Translations under genes and position numbers: made by a program
The notes under the pieces: generated by a model
The model's database searches: none
Seen by the model: only the letters and a program-made list of their open reading frames with translations
What the model was told of the DNA's origin: nothing
DNA from: Betaproteobacteria bacterium
Lineage (GTDB): Bacteria; Pseudomonadota; Gammaproteobacteria; Burkholderiales; SG8-41
Length of the DNA stretch: 11,186 nt
Assembly: GCA_020028375.1 (NCBI GenBank)
Contig: JAHZNX010000044.1
Coordinates: 1-11,186, forward strand
Reading direction: 5' to 3'
Part shown: positions 1 to 7,836 of the stretch, piece after piece
Layout: each line of letters starts with the position of its first letter
How positions within the stretch are numbered: position 1 is the stretch's first letter

Positions 1-429
1 GGCGCCGATGACGCATCCCGCCCCGATGTCCGCGCCGCGCTCAATGACGGCGCACGGCCCGATCTCGGCATCGCCGGCGATCCGCGCCGAGCCGTCGACG
101 ACCGCGCTTGGGTGCACGCCAGGACGCGCCACCGGCGGCGGGTTGAACAGGGCCGATACCCGCGCGAAATAGGCGTACGGGTTCGCGCACACGATCCGGG
201 GCAGCTGCGTCGCGCCCCGAGCCGCCGGGCCCACGATCACCGCACCCGCCCGCGTCGCCTTGAGCTGCGGCAGATAGCGCGCATTGGCGATGAAGGCGAG
301 GCTGTCGGAAGCCGCGCTCTCCAGCGACGCGACGCCCCGTACCTCGAACCCGGGATCGCCGGCGATCTCGCCGCCGAATCGCCGGGCAAGCTCGCCCAAG
401 CTGAAGGAAATGCGTCCGCTGTCGGTCAT
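1..429 (-). CDS. lpxD: LpxD, UDP-3-O-acylglucosamine N-acyltransferase (partial, N-terminal 143 residues)
   Basis: LpxD adds the second hydroxyacyl chain, from acyl-ACP, to UDP-3-O-acyl-glucosamine in lipid A synthesis in the cytoplasm. The 143 codons in the window are open to the left edge, so the C-terminal part is missing because of the window limit, not a mutation. Residues 1-100 match the uridine-binding N-terminal domain, with the family-typical GVASLESA (32-39) and NPYAYFARV (83-91) segments. From about residue 104 (GVHPSAVVDGSARIAGDAEI) the hexapeptide repeats of the left-handed beta-helix begin. The ATG at 429 aligns with the family N-terminus but has no clear Shine-Dalgarno; a 5-bp hairpin (441-455) lies just upstream. 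The gene follows skp by 62 nt, in the order known in E. coli (bamA-skp-lpxD-fabZ-lpxA). Family assignment is firm; the exact start is less so. Confidence 0.95.
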   Translation of the reverse strand, partial: MTDSGRISFSLGELARRFGGEIAGDPGFEVRGVASLESAASDSLAFIANARYLPQLKATRAGAVIVGPAARGATQLPRIVCANPYAYFARVSALFNPPPVARPGVHPSAVVDGSARIAGDAEIGPCAVIERGADIGAGCVIGA

Positions 430-491
430 GGGCGCGGGACGCTGCCGGCCGCAGCAGTCGTACGCCGGCGCAGCGCGCAGTGCATGGTCGC

Positions 492-998
492 CTATTTGCC
501 TTCGGCGAGCGCCTTGAGCACCCGATCCGTGATGTCGATGCGCGGATCCCGATAGACCGCGTCCTGGACGATGAGATCGAATCGCTCGGCTTCGGCCATC
601 GCCCTGATCACGCGGTTGGCCCGCTCCATCAGCCCCTGTATCTCCTGATTGCGCCGGATCGTGAGATCCTCGCGGAATTCCCGCTGCATGCGCTGGAATT
701 CCACGTTCGCGCGCGCCAGCTCCTGCTCCTTCGCCCGGCGATCGCTTTCGGACATGGTCATCGCCTCCCTCTCGAGCTGGCCCGTGAGTTCCTTGGTCTG
801 GGCCTCGCGACGCTGGAGCTCCTGCTGACGCGGCGCGAATTCCTTCTCCAGCTGCTTGCTCGCGCGCTCCGCCGGCGCTGATTCGCGGCTGATGCGCTCC
901 ACGTCGACAAAGCCGATTTTCAGCTCCGCTGCTCCGGCAGCACCCGCGAGGGCAAATGCAAGCAGCAAGCCCGCCGTCCTCGAAAATATGTACTTCAA
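492..998 (-). CDS. skp: Skp/OmpH periplasmic outer-membrane-protein chaperone
   Basis: Skp binds unfolded outer-membrane proteins in the periplasm and keeps them soluble on the way to the BAM complex. The product is 168 residues (E. coli Skp is 161). It has a signal peptide with K2 and a hydrophobic core LLLAFALAGAAGAA, with probable cleavage near residue 24. The conserved ELKIGFVDVERI strand follows, then a long charged, coiled-coil-like stretch rich in E, R and Q (about 40-130: the arms of the jellyfish trimer), then the closing DLIVQDAVYRDPRIDIT strand. I chose the TTG start at 998 because AAGGAG sits six bases upstream and the signal peptide begins there. An in-frame ATG at 1049, overlapping the bamA stop as TGATG, would add 17 residues (MATARSWRRR...) and remains possible. 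Placement directly after bamA fits the function. Confidence 0.93.
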   Translation of the reverse strand: MKYIFSRTAGLLLAFALAGAAGAAELKIGFVDVERISRESAPAERASKQLEKEFAPRQQELQRREAQTKELTGQLEREAMTMSESDRRAKEQELARANVEFQRMQREFREDLTIRRNQEIQGLMERANRVIRAMAEAERFDLIVQDAVYRDPRIDITDRVLKALAEGK

Positions 999-1048
999 TT
1001 CGCTCTCCTTGCAGTAATGTCGCCGCCGCCAGCTCCGGGCCGTCGCCA

Positions 1049-3316
1049 TCAGAATATCCCGCCGAAGGTGAACTGGAACTTCTGCAGCCTGTCGCCGGGA
1101 TCGCTTTGGATCGCCTCTCCGAAGCTGATCTTGAGCGGGCCGAGCGGTGATACCCACAGCAACGCCAGGCCGGTGGAAACGCGCAGCTCGCTGGTGCTGA
1201 TCGGCGGTCCGACCAAACCTGAATCGACGAACGCGCTCAATCTCACCGCCCGGTCATTCTCCAGGCCCGGAAACGGAAACAGCAGCTCGATGTTAGCCTG
1301 CACCTTGCGCGGACCGCCCGTGGGGTCGCCATTGCTGTCCTTGGGGCCTATTGTAAAAGATTCGAAGCCGCGCACGGAATTGACGCCGCCGACGTAGAAA
1401 TTCTTGAAGAATGGCAACGGCTTATTATTATAGCCGTCTCCGTATCCCGCCTCGCCGTTCACCATCAGGCTGGTGAAACGCGTCAGGGGGAAATAGCGCT
1501 GGTACTGATAATTGAGCTTGTAATATTCCAGGTCCCCGGCCGGCGTTCCGAGCTCGACGCCAGCCTTCTGGAGCGTGCCCTTGGTGGGATAGAGAAGGCT
1601 GTCGCGCCCGTCGCGTGCCCAGCCGCCCGTCAGGAACAGGTTGGTATTCCGCGATCCGAAGACCGCCACGTAATCCAGATAGCGCTGCGGGCTGTCGGAA
1701 AAAGTCGTGATGGTCGTGTCGTCGTAGCCGATACCGTATTGGATGACGTCGAGCTCGGTAACCGGGACGCCAAACCGCAGCTGCCCGCCCGCGGTCTTAG
1801 TCTTGTATGCGCCGAGGTCTCTCGCGTCGGGATCGAGTTCCCGGTAATAGATATCGAAGCCCTGGCTCACGCCGTCCGTCGTGAAATAGGGGTTGGTGTA
1901 GGACAGCGAGTAGACCGTGTTGATCTGGCTCGTATTGACCCTGAGCGCAACGTGCCGGCCGGTGCCGAAGATGTTCTGCTGCGCGATCGAGGCTGACAGG
2001 GTCACGCCCTCGTCGCTGCCGAAGCCTGCGCCGAGCAACACCAGCCCGGTTGGCTTCTCGACGACCGAGAAGTTGACATCGATCTGATCGGTTGACCCCG
2101 GCACCGCGGGCGTCTCGACCCCGACCTCGGTGAAATAGCCAAGCCGTTCGACGCGCAGCTTGGAGGCGGTGACCTTCTCCTGCGAATACCAGGCGCCTTC
2201 CAGCTGGCGCGACTCGCGCCGAATGACTTCGTCGCGCGTTCGGGAGTTGCCGGTGACGTTGATGCGGCGCACGTAGACGCGCCGTCCCGGATCGACGAGG
2301 AACGTGAACGCGACCTCGCGTTTTTCCTTGTCAAGGCTCGGCACGGCGTTGACGTTGGCAAAGGCATAGCCGTCGTTGCCCAGGCGGTCGGCGATCAACT
2401 TGGTTGATTCGGTCACGCGCGCGCGGGAGAACGTCTCGCCCGGCTTGATCTGTATCAGCTTGCGTACCTCCTCCTCCGGGATCAACAGCTCGCCCGCGAC
2501 CCGCACATCCGACACGGTGTAGCGGCCGCCCTCGATGATGCTGATCGTGATGTAGATGTCCTGCTTGTCGGGCGTGATCGAGACCTGGGTGGAGTCGATC
2601 CGGAACTCGATATAGCCGCGGTCGAGGTAGTAGGAACGCAGCCTCTCCAGGTCGGCGGACAGTTTTTCCCTCGAATACTGGTCGTGCTTGCTGAACCAGG
2701 TCAACATCCCCGGGGTCCGCAGCACGAACTGTCCCACCAGCTCTTTTTCGCTGAACGCCTGCGCACCGATGATGCTGATCTGCCGAATCTTGGCGACCTG
2801 GCCTTCCTCGACGTTGAAATTGAGCGCGACCCGGTTGCGCTCCATGGGCGTCACTGTGGTGCTGATGCTGGCCCCGTAGAAGCCGCGGCTCAGGTACTGG
2901 CGCTTCAAGTCCTGCTCCGCGCGCTCGAGCAGGCCGCGGTCGAGAATGCGGCCTTCGCCGATGCCGATCTGGCGCAACACGTTCGTGATCTGTTCCTTGT
3001 CGAACTCGCGCATTCCCGAGAACTCGAGCTGGGCAATCGACGGGCGCTCTTGCACCACCACCACGAGCACCTCGCCCTCGCGCTCCAGGCTGACGTCGCG
3101 GAAGAATCCGGTCGCGAACAGCGCGCGTATGGCCTGGGCCGCCTTCTCGTCGGTCAGGGTGTCCCCGACCTTGACGGGAAGGTAGCTGAAGACCGTGCCG
3201 GCTTCGGTGCGCTGGATGCCCTCCACCCGGATGTCGCGGATGACGAAAGGCTCGAGGGCGGCAGCCGCTGCCGCGTGGAACGCGAGAAGCAGCATTGCCG
3301 CGCGCAATTGCCGCAT
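1049..3316 (-). CDS. bamA: BamA, outer membrane protein assembly factor (Omp85 family)
   Basis: BamA is the outer-membrane barrel that, with BamB-E lipoproteins, folds and inserts other beta-barrel proteins. From the ATG at 3316 the product is 755 residues, somewhat shorter than E. coli BamA (810). A signal peptide (MRQLRAAMLLLAFHAAAAAA) is followed by five POTRA domains at roughly 24-91, 92-172, 175-263, 266-344 and 347-420, then a 16-strand barrel domain. The barrel carries the loop-6 VRGF motif (648-651), whose arginine is conserved across Omp85 proteins, and ends in FQFTFGGIF, the terminal-phenylalanine beta-signal. A GTG at 3328, overlapping the rseP stop, is an alternative start. I prefer 3316 because GGTGG lies eight bases upstream and it gives a normal signal peptide. 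The gene overlaps or abuts rseP, so translational coupling is likely. Intact, with no anomaly seen. Confidence 0.96.
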   Translation of the reverse strand: MRQLRAAMLLLAFHAAAAAALEPFVIRDIRVEGIQRTEAGTVFSYLPVKVGDTLTDEKAAQAIRALFATGFFRDVSLEREGEVLVVVVQERPSIAQLEFSGMREFDKEQITNVLRQIGIGEGRILDRGLLERAEQDLKRQYLSRGFYGASISTTVTPMERNRVALNFNVEEGQVAKIRQISIIGAQAFSEKELVGQFVLRTPGMLTWFSKHDQYSREKLSADLERLRSYYLDRGYIEFRIDSTQVSITPDKQDIYITISIIEGGRYTVSDVRVAGELLIPEEEVRKLIQIKPGETFSRARVTESTKLIADRLGNDGYAFANVNAVPSLDKEKREVAFTFLVDPGRRVYVRRINVTGNSRTRDEVIRRESRQLEGAWYSQEKVTASKLRVERLGYFTEVGVETPAVPGSTDQIDVNFSVVEKPTGLVLLGAGFGSDEGVTLSASIAQQNIFGTGRHVALRVNTSQINTVYSLSYTNPYFTTDGVSQGFDIYYRELDPDARDLGAYKTKTAGGQLRFGVPVTELDVIQYGIGYDDTTITTFSDSPQRYLDYVAVFGSRNTNLFLTGGWARDGRDSLLYPTKGTLQKAGVELGTPAGDLEYYKLNYQYQRYFPLTRFTSLMVNGEAGYGDGYNNKPLPFFKNFYVGGVNSVRGFESFTIGPKDSNGDPTGGPRKVQANIELLFPFPGLENDRAVRLSAFVDSGLVGPPISTSELRVSTGLALLWVSPLGPLKISFGEAIQSDPGDRLQKFQFTFGGIF

Positions 3317-3320
3317 GACC

Positions 3321-4691
3321 TCAGCCACCGATCAGGCGGTGAATGTCGTTGTATAGCGCAAAAGCCATCAGCACGACCAGCAGCGCCAGGCCGACGTGCT
3401 GACCGATTTCGATGGCGCGGTCCGAGAGAGGACGACCCTGGAGAATTTCGATCGCGTAATACATGAGGTGCCCGCCGTCGAGTAACGGGATGGGAAGGAG
3501 ATTCAGCACGCCGAGGCTGATGCTGATGAGCGCGAGGAACAGCAGGTAGGACGCGACCCCGCCCTGCGCCGATTGCCCGGCGTAGTCAGCGATGGTGATC
3601 GGGCCGGAGAGGTTTTTGAGCGAGACTTCGCCGACGATCATCTTGCCGAGCATGGTCAAACTGAACACGGACGTGTCCCAGGTCTGGTTGAACGCCTGGA
3701 TCAGGCTGTCGACGGGACCGTAGCGCACCTGCACGAGATATTTCGAGAACGCTTCCCGGTTATTCCCCAGCTCCGCATTGATGCGCCCGATCTTGCGGCC
3801 GTCCTTTTCGATATGCGTATCGGGGGTCACGGAAACCGCAGTCAGCACCCGTTCACCGCGCCGGATGTCGAACAGCAGGGTCTTCCCGGGATGTCGCTGA
3901 ATGGTGGCGATGGCCTGTTCGACATTTTCGATCCGCGTATTGTCTATGGCCAGGATCTGATCGTCCTGCTTCAGTCCGGCGCGCAGCGCGGCTCCGTCCG
4001 GATTGACGCGCCGTACTTCCGGTGGCGCTGTTACTTGAAAACGCGCCAGTCCCAACGACTTCATGAAATCGGAGTCCAGATCTGCCGGCGTCAATCTCGA
4101 CATGTCGAGCCTGCGCGAGGCGGCAGCGCCCCGCTTGTCGCGGACCTGGATCATGACAATCGACTTCCGGACAGCGTGCTGCAACAGGATCCAACGCACG
4201 TCCTGCCAGCTGATGACACGGTCGTCGCCGATGCTGACCAGTACGTCACCCGCAGCGAAGCCGGCGGTTTGCGCGGGTGTACCCGGCGGCGGTTCGCTGA
4301 TCTCGGGCCTAATGCCCGGCACGCCGTATACGAACAGCACCCAATAGAGCACGATCGCCAGCAGGAAATTGGCCACCGGTCCGGCCACCACGATCGCGAC
4401 CCGGCGCCAGACCGACTGGCGGTTGAACGCGCGGGGCAGCTCCTCGCGCGCCACCGGCCCCTCGCGCTCGTCCAGCATCTTGACGTATCCGCCGAGCGGG
4501 AAGGCGGCAACGACCCATTCCGTCGCGTCGCGTCCGAGGCGCTTCATCCACAACGGCCTGCCGAATCCGATCGAGAAGCGCAGGACCCGGACCCCGCAGG
4601 CGCGCGCCACGACGAAATGGCCGTACTCGTGGACCACGATCAGGCAACCGAGCGCCACCACGAAGGCGGCGATGGTGATGAGCAGCGTCAT
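3321..4691 (-). CDS. rseP: RseP, site-2 intramembrane zinc metalloprotease
   Basis: RseP cuts membrane-embedded anti-sigma factor RseA after its first cleavage by DegS, releasing sigma E; it also clears remnant signal peptides. The 456-residue length is close to E. coli RseP (450). The zinc motif HEYGH is at 21-25 in the first membrane segment, and GYVKMLDE is at 69-76. A second membrane segment spans about 97-122. Two tandem PDZ domains follow (about 125-200 and 220-290), then a third hydrophobic region containing NLLPIPLLDGG (397-407), in which D405 is the third zinc ligand, and a last membrane segment near the C-terminus. All catalytic residues are present. The ATG at 4691 has only weak AAGG nearby, and a perfect inverted repeat ends 15 nt upstream. 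A 269-nt gap separates it from dxr, so it may have its own promoter. Confidence 0.96.
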   Translation of the reverse strand: MTLLITIAAFVVALGCLIVVHEYGHFVVARACGVRVLRFSIGFGRPLWMKRLGRDATEWVVAAFPLGGYVKMLDEREGPVAREELPRAFNRQSVWRRVAIVVAGPVANFLLAIVLYWVLFVYGVPGIRPEISEPPPGTPAQTAGFAAGDVLVSIGDDRVISWQDVRWILLQHAVRKSIVMIQVRDKRGAAASRRLDMSRLTPADLDSDFMKSLGLARFQVTAPPEVRRVNPDGAALRAGLKQDDQILAIDNTRIENVEQAIATIQRHPGKTLLFDIRRGERVLTAVSVTPDTHIEKDGRKIGRINAELGNNREAFSKYLVQVRYGPVDSLIQAFNQTWDTSVFSLTMLGKMIVGEVSLKNLSGPITIADYAGQSAQGGVASYLLFLALISISLGVLNLLPIPLLDGGHLMYYAIEILQGRPLSDRAIEIGQHVGLALLVVLMAFALYNDIHRLIGG

Positions 4692-4706
4692 GCCTTAGTG
4701 AACCTT

Positions 4707-4734
4707 CGGTAAATGGATAACAAACCATTTACCG
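4707..4734. repeat. Perfect 10-bp inverted repeat upstream of rseP
   Basis: CGGTAAATGG (4707-4716) and CCATTTACCG (4725-4734) are exact reverse complements around an 8-nt spacer, ATAACAAA. The repeat ends 15 nt before the rseP ATG on the minus strand and is AT-richer than its surroundings. It has no T-run after it on either strand, so it is not a standard intrinsic terminator. It could be a protein-binding operator or an RNA hairpin in the rseP leader; the sequence alone does not decide. Confidence 0.7.
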
Positions 4735-4744
4735 CTGCCCATTT

Positions 4745-4928
4745 CCCCTCTCCACTCGGGAGAGGGTGCGCCGAAACGTGGAGCAGGGGCCCCGGTTTCC
4801 GGGGATGCGACCGTGGAGGCGCACGTAAGCACGCGAGCCAGCGCGGCGCCGCATCCCGCTCCGGGGTCGCATCCAAGCACAATACGCTCGGAACCTGCTC
4901 CGCCCTCCGCGGGCGCAGGGGTGAGGGG
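4745..4928. repeat. 184-bp nested palindromic intergenic element, possibly a dispersed repeat
   Basis: The ends are imperfect inverted repeats: CCCCTCTCC (4745-4753) pairs with GGTGAGGGG (4920-4928) at 8 of 9 positions. Inside lie further matched pairs: GGAGCAGG (4780-4787) with CCTGCTCC (4894-4901), and GGATGCGACC (4803-4812) with GGTCGCATCC (4865-4874), both perfect. Local hairpins sit on the left arm: CCCTCTCC/GGAGAGGG (4746-4766, 5-nt loop) and CCCCGG/CCGGGG (4790-4804, TTT loop). The CCCTCTCC...GGGAGAGGG and GGGTGAGGGG motifs resemble intergenic repeats scattered through many GC-rich proteobacterial genomes. No transposase is present. Copy number cannot be judged from one window, so mobility is an inference. 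Confidence 0.65.
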
Positions 4929-4960
4929 TCGAGCGTCGTCAAGGATTATCACGACGATCG

Positions 4961-6172
4961 TTAGCGGCCGTGGGTGGCGAGCGACCGGCGTCCCGCCGCG
5001 CGCAGCCAGCCCTCGGCCCGCTCGCGCGCGTCGCGGTCGGCCGCGAGCACGTCCTCAAGCCCGCCCACGGGGCGCCACGCCGCGTCCGAAAGCACCGCCT
5101 CGATCACGGCCGGGATCTGCAGGAACCCGGTCGCGCCGGCGAGAAAGCTCGCCACCGCGACCTCGTTCGCCGCGTTGAGCGCCGCCGGCGCCGTGCCGCC
5201 CGCCGCGAGCGCCTCGTATGCCAGCCGCAGGCAGGGAAACCGCTCGCGATCGGGCCGCTCGAAGTGCAGCGCGCCGATGCGCGCCAGGTCGAGGAACGCC
5301 ACGCCGGCGTCGATGCGCTCGGGGAAGCCCAGCGCGTAGGCGATCGGGGTGCGCATGTCCGGGTTGCCGAGCTGCGCGATGACCGATCCGTCGACGTACT
5401 CCACCAGCGAATGGACCACGCTCTCGGGATGGATCACGACCTCGATCTGGTCCGCGCGCGCGTCGAACAGCCAGTGCGCCTCGATCACCTCCAGCCCCTT
5501 GTTCATCATGGTCGCCGAGTCGACCGAGATCTTGCGTCCCATCACCCAGTTGGGATGCGCACACGCCTGCGCGGGCGTCGCGACCTCGAGCTCGGTGAGC
5601 GATGCCGTCCGGAACGGCCCCCCGGAAGCTGTGAGCAGAATGCGGCGCACGCCCGCGGTATCGGGGGCGCCGCGCGCGCGAGGCAGCGCCTGGAATACGG
5701 CGTTGTGCTCGCTGTCGATCGGCAGGAGCCGGGCGCCGCTCGCCCGCACCGCGTCCATCAGCACCGCGCCCGCCGACACCAGCGATTCCTTGTTCGCCAA
5801 CAGGATGTTCTTGCCGGCGCGAGCCGCGGCAAGTGTCGGGCGCAGCCCGGCCACGCCTACGATCGCGGCCATGACGGTATCGACTTCGGGCAGGCTCGCC
5901 ACCCGCTCCAGCGCTCCCGCTCCGCTCCAGACCTCGCAGGGAAGTCCCGCCTGCAACAGGCGCCGCTGCAGCTCGCCCGCCGCTCCCGGCTCCAGCAACG
6001 CGGCGACGCGCGGCCGGAAAGCGAGGCACTGCTCGTAGAGCACCCCGACCTGGTGGCGCGCGGCGAGCGCCACCACCTCGAACCGCTCGCGGTGGCGCCC
6101 CACCACATCGAGCGTGCTGGCGCCGACGCTGCCGGTCGAACCCAGAATCGCGAGGCGTTTCCTGTCGGCCAT
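4961..6172 (-). CDS. dxr: Dxr (IspC), 1-deoxy-D-xylulose 5-phosphate reductoisomerase
   Basis: Dxr converts 1-deoxy-D-xylulose 5-phosphate to 2-C-methyl-D-erythritol 4-phosphate using NADPH, the first committed step of the MEP isoprenoid pathway, in the cytosol. The product is 403 residues (E. coli: 398). The NADPH-binding loop GSTGSVG is at 11-17 and ANKESLV at 126-132. The metal-binding residues are in IDSEHN (D153, E155) and in KGLEVIEA (E228). The TASGGPF (181-187) and MGRKISVDSATMMNKG (211-226) segments complete the active site. The ATG at 6172 fits the conserved N-terminus, but no Shine-Dalgarno is visible in the 14-nt gap after cdsA, so translation probably depends on coupling to cdsA. 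Its product pathway feeds the undecaprenyl synthase encoded two genes upstream. All key residues are intact. Confidence 0.97.
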   Translation of the reverse strand: MADRKRLAILGSTGSVGASTLDVVGRHRERFEVVALAARHQVGVLYEQCLAFRPRVAALLEPGAAGELQRRLLQAGLPCEVWSGAGALERVASLPEVDTVMAAIVGVAGLRPTLAAARAGKNILLANKESLVSAGAVLMDAVRASGARLLPIDSEHNAVFQALPRARGAPDTAGVRRILLTASGGPFRTASLTELEVATPAQACAHPNWVMGRKISVDSATMMNKGLEVIEAHWLFDARADQIEVVIHPESVVHSLVEYVDGSVIAQLGNPDMRTPIAYALGFPERIDAGVAFLDLARIGALHFERPDRERFPCLRLAYEALAAGGTAPAALNAANEVAVASFLAGATGFLQIPAVIEAVLSDAAWRPVGGLEDVLAADRDARERAEGWLRAAGRRSLATHGR

Positions 6173-6186
6173 GACGGCTGCGCGGT

Positions 6187-7005
6187 CTAGCGGAGGAAGG
6201 GCAGGAGCAGCGCCGCGAACGGGATGCTCGAATTCACGCTGTCAATCCGGTCGAGAACGCCGCCGTGCCCCGGCAGCAGCGCCCCGCTGTCCTTCACGCC
6301 CGCCTGGCGCTTGATCCACGATTCGTACAGGTCCCCCACGATGCTCATCAGCGCGACGCCCGCGAAGAGCAGCGCGCCGCTCCACCCGTGCCACCCGCGC
6401 CACTCAGTCGTGAATATCGACAGTGCCACATAATACACTGCCACTGCGGCACAGGCGCCCGCCACGCCTTCCCAGCTCTTGGCGGGACTGATCGCGGGCG
6501 CGAGTTGATGCCGTCCCCACGCGCGTCCCGCGACAAAAGCCGCGGTATCGGCGATCCAGACGACGCCGAGCAGCGCGAGCAACCGCTCGGGTTCCGCCTG
6601 CAGGCGCGCGAGCGCAAGCCACGCCGGCACCAGCACTATCCACCCGGCGGCGGCGAGCGCGAGCGGCGAGCGCACCTGCCAGCGCCGCATCATCCACGGA
6701 AGCGCTATCAGCAGCCAGAACGCGACGCTCGCCCCGTAAACTGCAACCTCCATCGCCGGCTGCCGGTTCGAGCCTCCACCCTCCTCTCCGGCAATTTGTC
6801 CGATCGTCCACGCCGAAACGAGCACGGCGCCCACGAACAGGCTGCGCCGCGTCCCTCTGATGCCCGCCAGCGCCCCCCATTCCCAGCTGGCGAGTGCGAG
6901 CACCGCCAGCAACAGCGCAGCCCACCACCGGTTCGGCAGGAACAGGGCCGCCGCGATGAAAGCGGCAAGAAGGGTGAGCGCCGTGGCCAGCCGCGCCTTG
7001 AGCAT
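6187..7005 (-). CDS. cdsA: CdsA, phosphatidate cytidylyltransferase
   Basis: CdsA is an inner-membrane enzyme that makes CDP-diacylglycerol from phosphatidate and CTP, the precursor of all major phospholipids. The 272-residue product is a polytopic membrane protein with several hydrophobic segments (for example about 7-40, 56-72, 88-103, 117-134 and 180-197). The family signature lies near the C-terminus at 229-255: S-W-I-K-R, then K-D (237-238), then LPGHGGVLDRID (244-255). SPAKSWEG (173-180) is a second conserved block. A glycine-rich EEGGGSNRQP loop at 74-83 separates membrane segments. The ATG at 7005 has AGGA four bases upstream. It lies 33 nt after uppS, and that gap contains a short GGCC/GGCC hairpin without a T-run. 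No anomaly is seen. Confidence 0.96.
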   Translation of the reverse strand: MLKARLATALTLLAAFIAAALFLPNRWWAALLLAVLALASWEWGALAGIRGTRRSLFVGAVLVSAWTIGQIAGEEGGGSNRQPAMEVAVYGASVAFWLLIALPWMMRRWQVRSPLALAAAGWIVLVPAWLALARLQAEPERLLALLGVVWIADTAAFVAGRAWGRHQLAPAISPAKSWEGVAGACAAVAVYYVALSIFTTEWRGWHGWSGALLFAGVALMSIVGDLYESWIKRQAGVKDSGALLPGHGGVLDRIDSVNSSIPFAALLLPFLR

Positions 7006-7038
7006 ACGTTCCTGAAGCCCCGACGGCCTCGGCCGCCG

Positions 7039-7836
7039 TTACTCGCCGGGGCGGAAAGAGCCGACGCGGAAGTCGGCCAGCCCGGTGCCGGCCGGCAACT
7101 GCTCGCTGGTGCGCCCGAAGCGGCGCTCGCGCTGCTGATAGGAAATGATGGCGCGATCGAGCGCCGCGGCATCGAAGTCCGGCCACAGCGTATCGGTGAA
7201 ATAGAGCTCGGTGTATGCGAGCTGCCACAGCACGAAATTGCTGATGCGCTGCTCGCCCCCGGTGCGGATGAAGAGATCGGGTTCGGGCGCATAGTTCAAC
7301 GCCAGGTACGGCGTCAGATCGCCCTCGGTGAAGCCCGCCGCCAGGCGGGGATGCTCCCGCAGCATCCGGTTCGCCGCCTGCAGCACGTCCCAGCGCCCGC
7401 CGTAGTTCGCCGCGATGGTCAGCGTCAGCCGCTGGTTCGCCGCCGTGAGCGCTTCCGCCTCCCGCGCCAGCCGCACGAGCCGCGGCTCGAACCGGCTCAA
7501 GTCGCCGATCAATTTGAAGCGGATTCCGTTCTCGTGCAGCTTTCCCACTTCCTGCTCGAGCGCCACGACGAACAGCTGCATCAGAAAAGTGACCTCTTCC
7601 GCGGGACGGCGCCAGTTCTCGCTCGAGAATGCGAACAGGGTGAGGTAGTCCACGCCCCGCTCCCCGCACGCGCGCACGACTTCGCGCACCGCCTTCACGC
7701 CCTGCCGGTGGCCCGCCACCCGCGGCAGGCGGCGCTGCCTCGCCCACCTCCCGTTGCCGTCCATGATGACGGCGACGTGGCGCGGAATGCGCCGCTCCGG
7801 GGGGATTTCGACCGTGGAGCTGGTGAACGTCGCCAT
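7039..7836 (-). CDS. uppS: UppS (IspU), undecaprenyl diphosphate synthase
   Basis: UppS condenses eight isopentenyl diphosphates in cis onto farnesyl diphosphate, giving the C55 lipid carrier for peptidoglycan and O-antigen. The 265-residue protein has the signature MDGNGRWA (25-32; D26 is the catalytic Mg-binding aspartate), FAFSSENW (68-75), and DLFIRTGGEQRISNF (187-201), followed by YTELYF (208-213) and WPDF (218-221), all normal for cis-prenyltransferases. The reading frame stays open for 66 codons upstream, but that part overlaps frr and does not resemble the family. The ATG at 7836 shares its A with the frr TGA (TGATG), so re-initiation by ribosomes ending frr is likely; only a weak GGCGG precedes it. 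The C-terminal tail (about 240-265) is variable in the family. Confidence 0.96.
   Translation of the reverse strand: MATFTSSTVEIPPERRIPRHVAVIMDGNGRWARQRRLPRVAGHRQGVKAVREVVRACGERGVDYLTLFAFSSENWRRPAEEVTFLMQLFVVALEQEVGKLHENGIRFKLIGDLSRFEPRLVRLAREAEALTAANQRLTLTIAANYGGRWDVLQAANRMLREHPRLAAGFTEGDLTPYLALNYAPEPDLFIRTGGEQRISNFVLWQLAYTELYFTDTLWPDFDAAALDRAIISYQQRERRFGRTSEQLPAGTGLADFRVGSFRPGE

Noticed and set aside
4937..4942. TTGACG on the minus strand after dxr as a -35 element for rseP
   Set aside because: No -10-like sequence occurs 16-18 bp downstream; the spacing falls in GC-rich repeat sequence.
4695..4964. Short frames of about 80 codons on both strands in the dxr-rseP gap
   Set aside because: They run through the palindromic repeat. 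Translations such as HPLPSGEG are typical spurious products of this kind of intergenic repeat, not proteins.
2684..6190. Several plus-strand frames opposite bamA, rseP and dxr (for example 3573-4712 and 4970-6190)
   Set aside because: They mirror the codon structure of the genes below them, have low-complexity translations and no family features.
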